A stretch of DNA of 22,500 bases from Mesostigma viride. Taxonomy: Eukaryota > Streptophyta > Mesostigmatophyceae > Mesostigmatales > Mesostigmataceae. The notes under the pieces are model-generated. The model was given only the letters and a program-made list of their open reading frames with translations, made no database searches and was not told where the DNA came from. Both the position numbers and the translations under genes were made by a program. Positions 22,363-22,500 of the stretch are shown piece by piece. Every line of letters begins with the position of its first letter. The first letter of the stretch is position 1. Location of the stretch: assembly GCA_009746045.1 (NCBI GenBank), contig RPFO01000127.1, forward strand, positions 1,264,038 to 1,286,537. Reading direction: 5' to 3'.

Positions 22363-22500
22363 ACAAGAACGCAAAAAAAGCTGATGGCAAGGATGAAGGA
22401 GCGATCATAGTGACGGGGGGGAGAACGAACGGGTGGACTTTAAGCATGAGAAGTGTCGATAAGCATGACAAGTGTTTGCCGTGTGAAGCGGTACAAGTGC
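22363..22500 (-). other. Probable PEX5 upstream intron or 5' region
   Basis: Contains repeated AAGCATGA(G/C)AAGTGT words (22443-22473) and no recognisable PEX5 start. The N-terminal Cys-containing segment should lie beyond the window edge. Confidence 0.45.

Overview
The window is nuclear DNA of an intron-rich eukaryote, probably a protist or alga. The genes are split by long GT-AG introns, there are no operons, the third gene ends with AATAAA-type polyadenylation signals, and the spacers are full of micro- and minisatellites. The lineage cannot be fixed from the sequence. The GMPP and PEX5 proteins look like those of plants, algae and other eukaryotes, and the AATAAA signals argue mildly against a typical chlorophyte, which would use TGTAA.

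Layout. (1) 1-2582, plus strand: the 3' part of a mannose-1-phosphate guanylyltransferase gene (GMPPB/VTC1/CYT1 type), as two exons around a 1.4 kb intron that holds eleven 60-bp repeats. (2) 2583-5083: AT-richer spacer with no recognisable gene. (3) 5183-6502, plus strand: a two-exon gene for a 110-residue NTF2/SnoaL-like protein. (4) 6503-8614: convergent spacer with palindromes and MITE-like inverted repeats. (5) 22178-8615, minus strand: nearly all of PEX5, the cytosolic receptor for peroxisomal PTS1 cargo. I resolved it into eleven exons that join without a frame break into 582 residues. It has seven WxxxF/Y motifs, the TPR domain and a natural stop. Only the extreme N-terminus is missing, with a weak candidate exon at 22362-22327. 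Its introns total about 11.8 kb against 1.75 kb of coding sequence.

The three genes have unrelated housekeeping jobs: GDP-mannose supply, unknown, and peroxisomal import. They do not form a pathway.

The most interesting signal is in the introns. Tandem repeats are repeatedly built from the splice junctions themselves. In the GMPP intron the 60-bp unit carries a copy of the authentic 5' splice site. In PEX5, donor-derived repeats follow the exons ending at 13434 (47-bp units) and 19637 (about 93-bp diverged units). Acceptors are duplicated upstream of the exons starting at 13588 and 19724. A 44-copy 40-bp array begins 17 nt beyond the donor of a 20-nt micro-exon, and the GMPP stop-codon segment is also duplicated. 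The long predicted ORFs in these arrays (poly-His, GLGWV, TPR-like CTSTAHARG and similar) are artefacts of repeats that lack stop codons.
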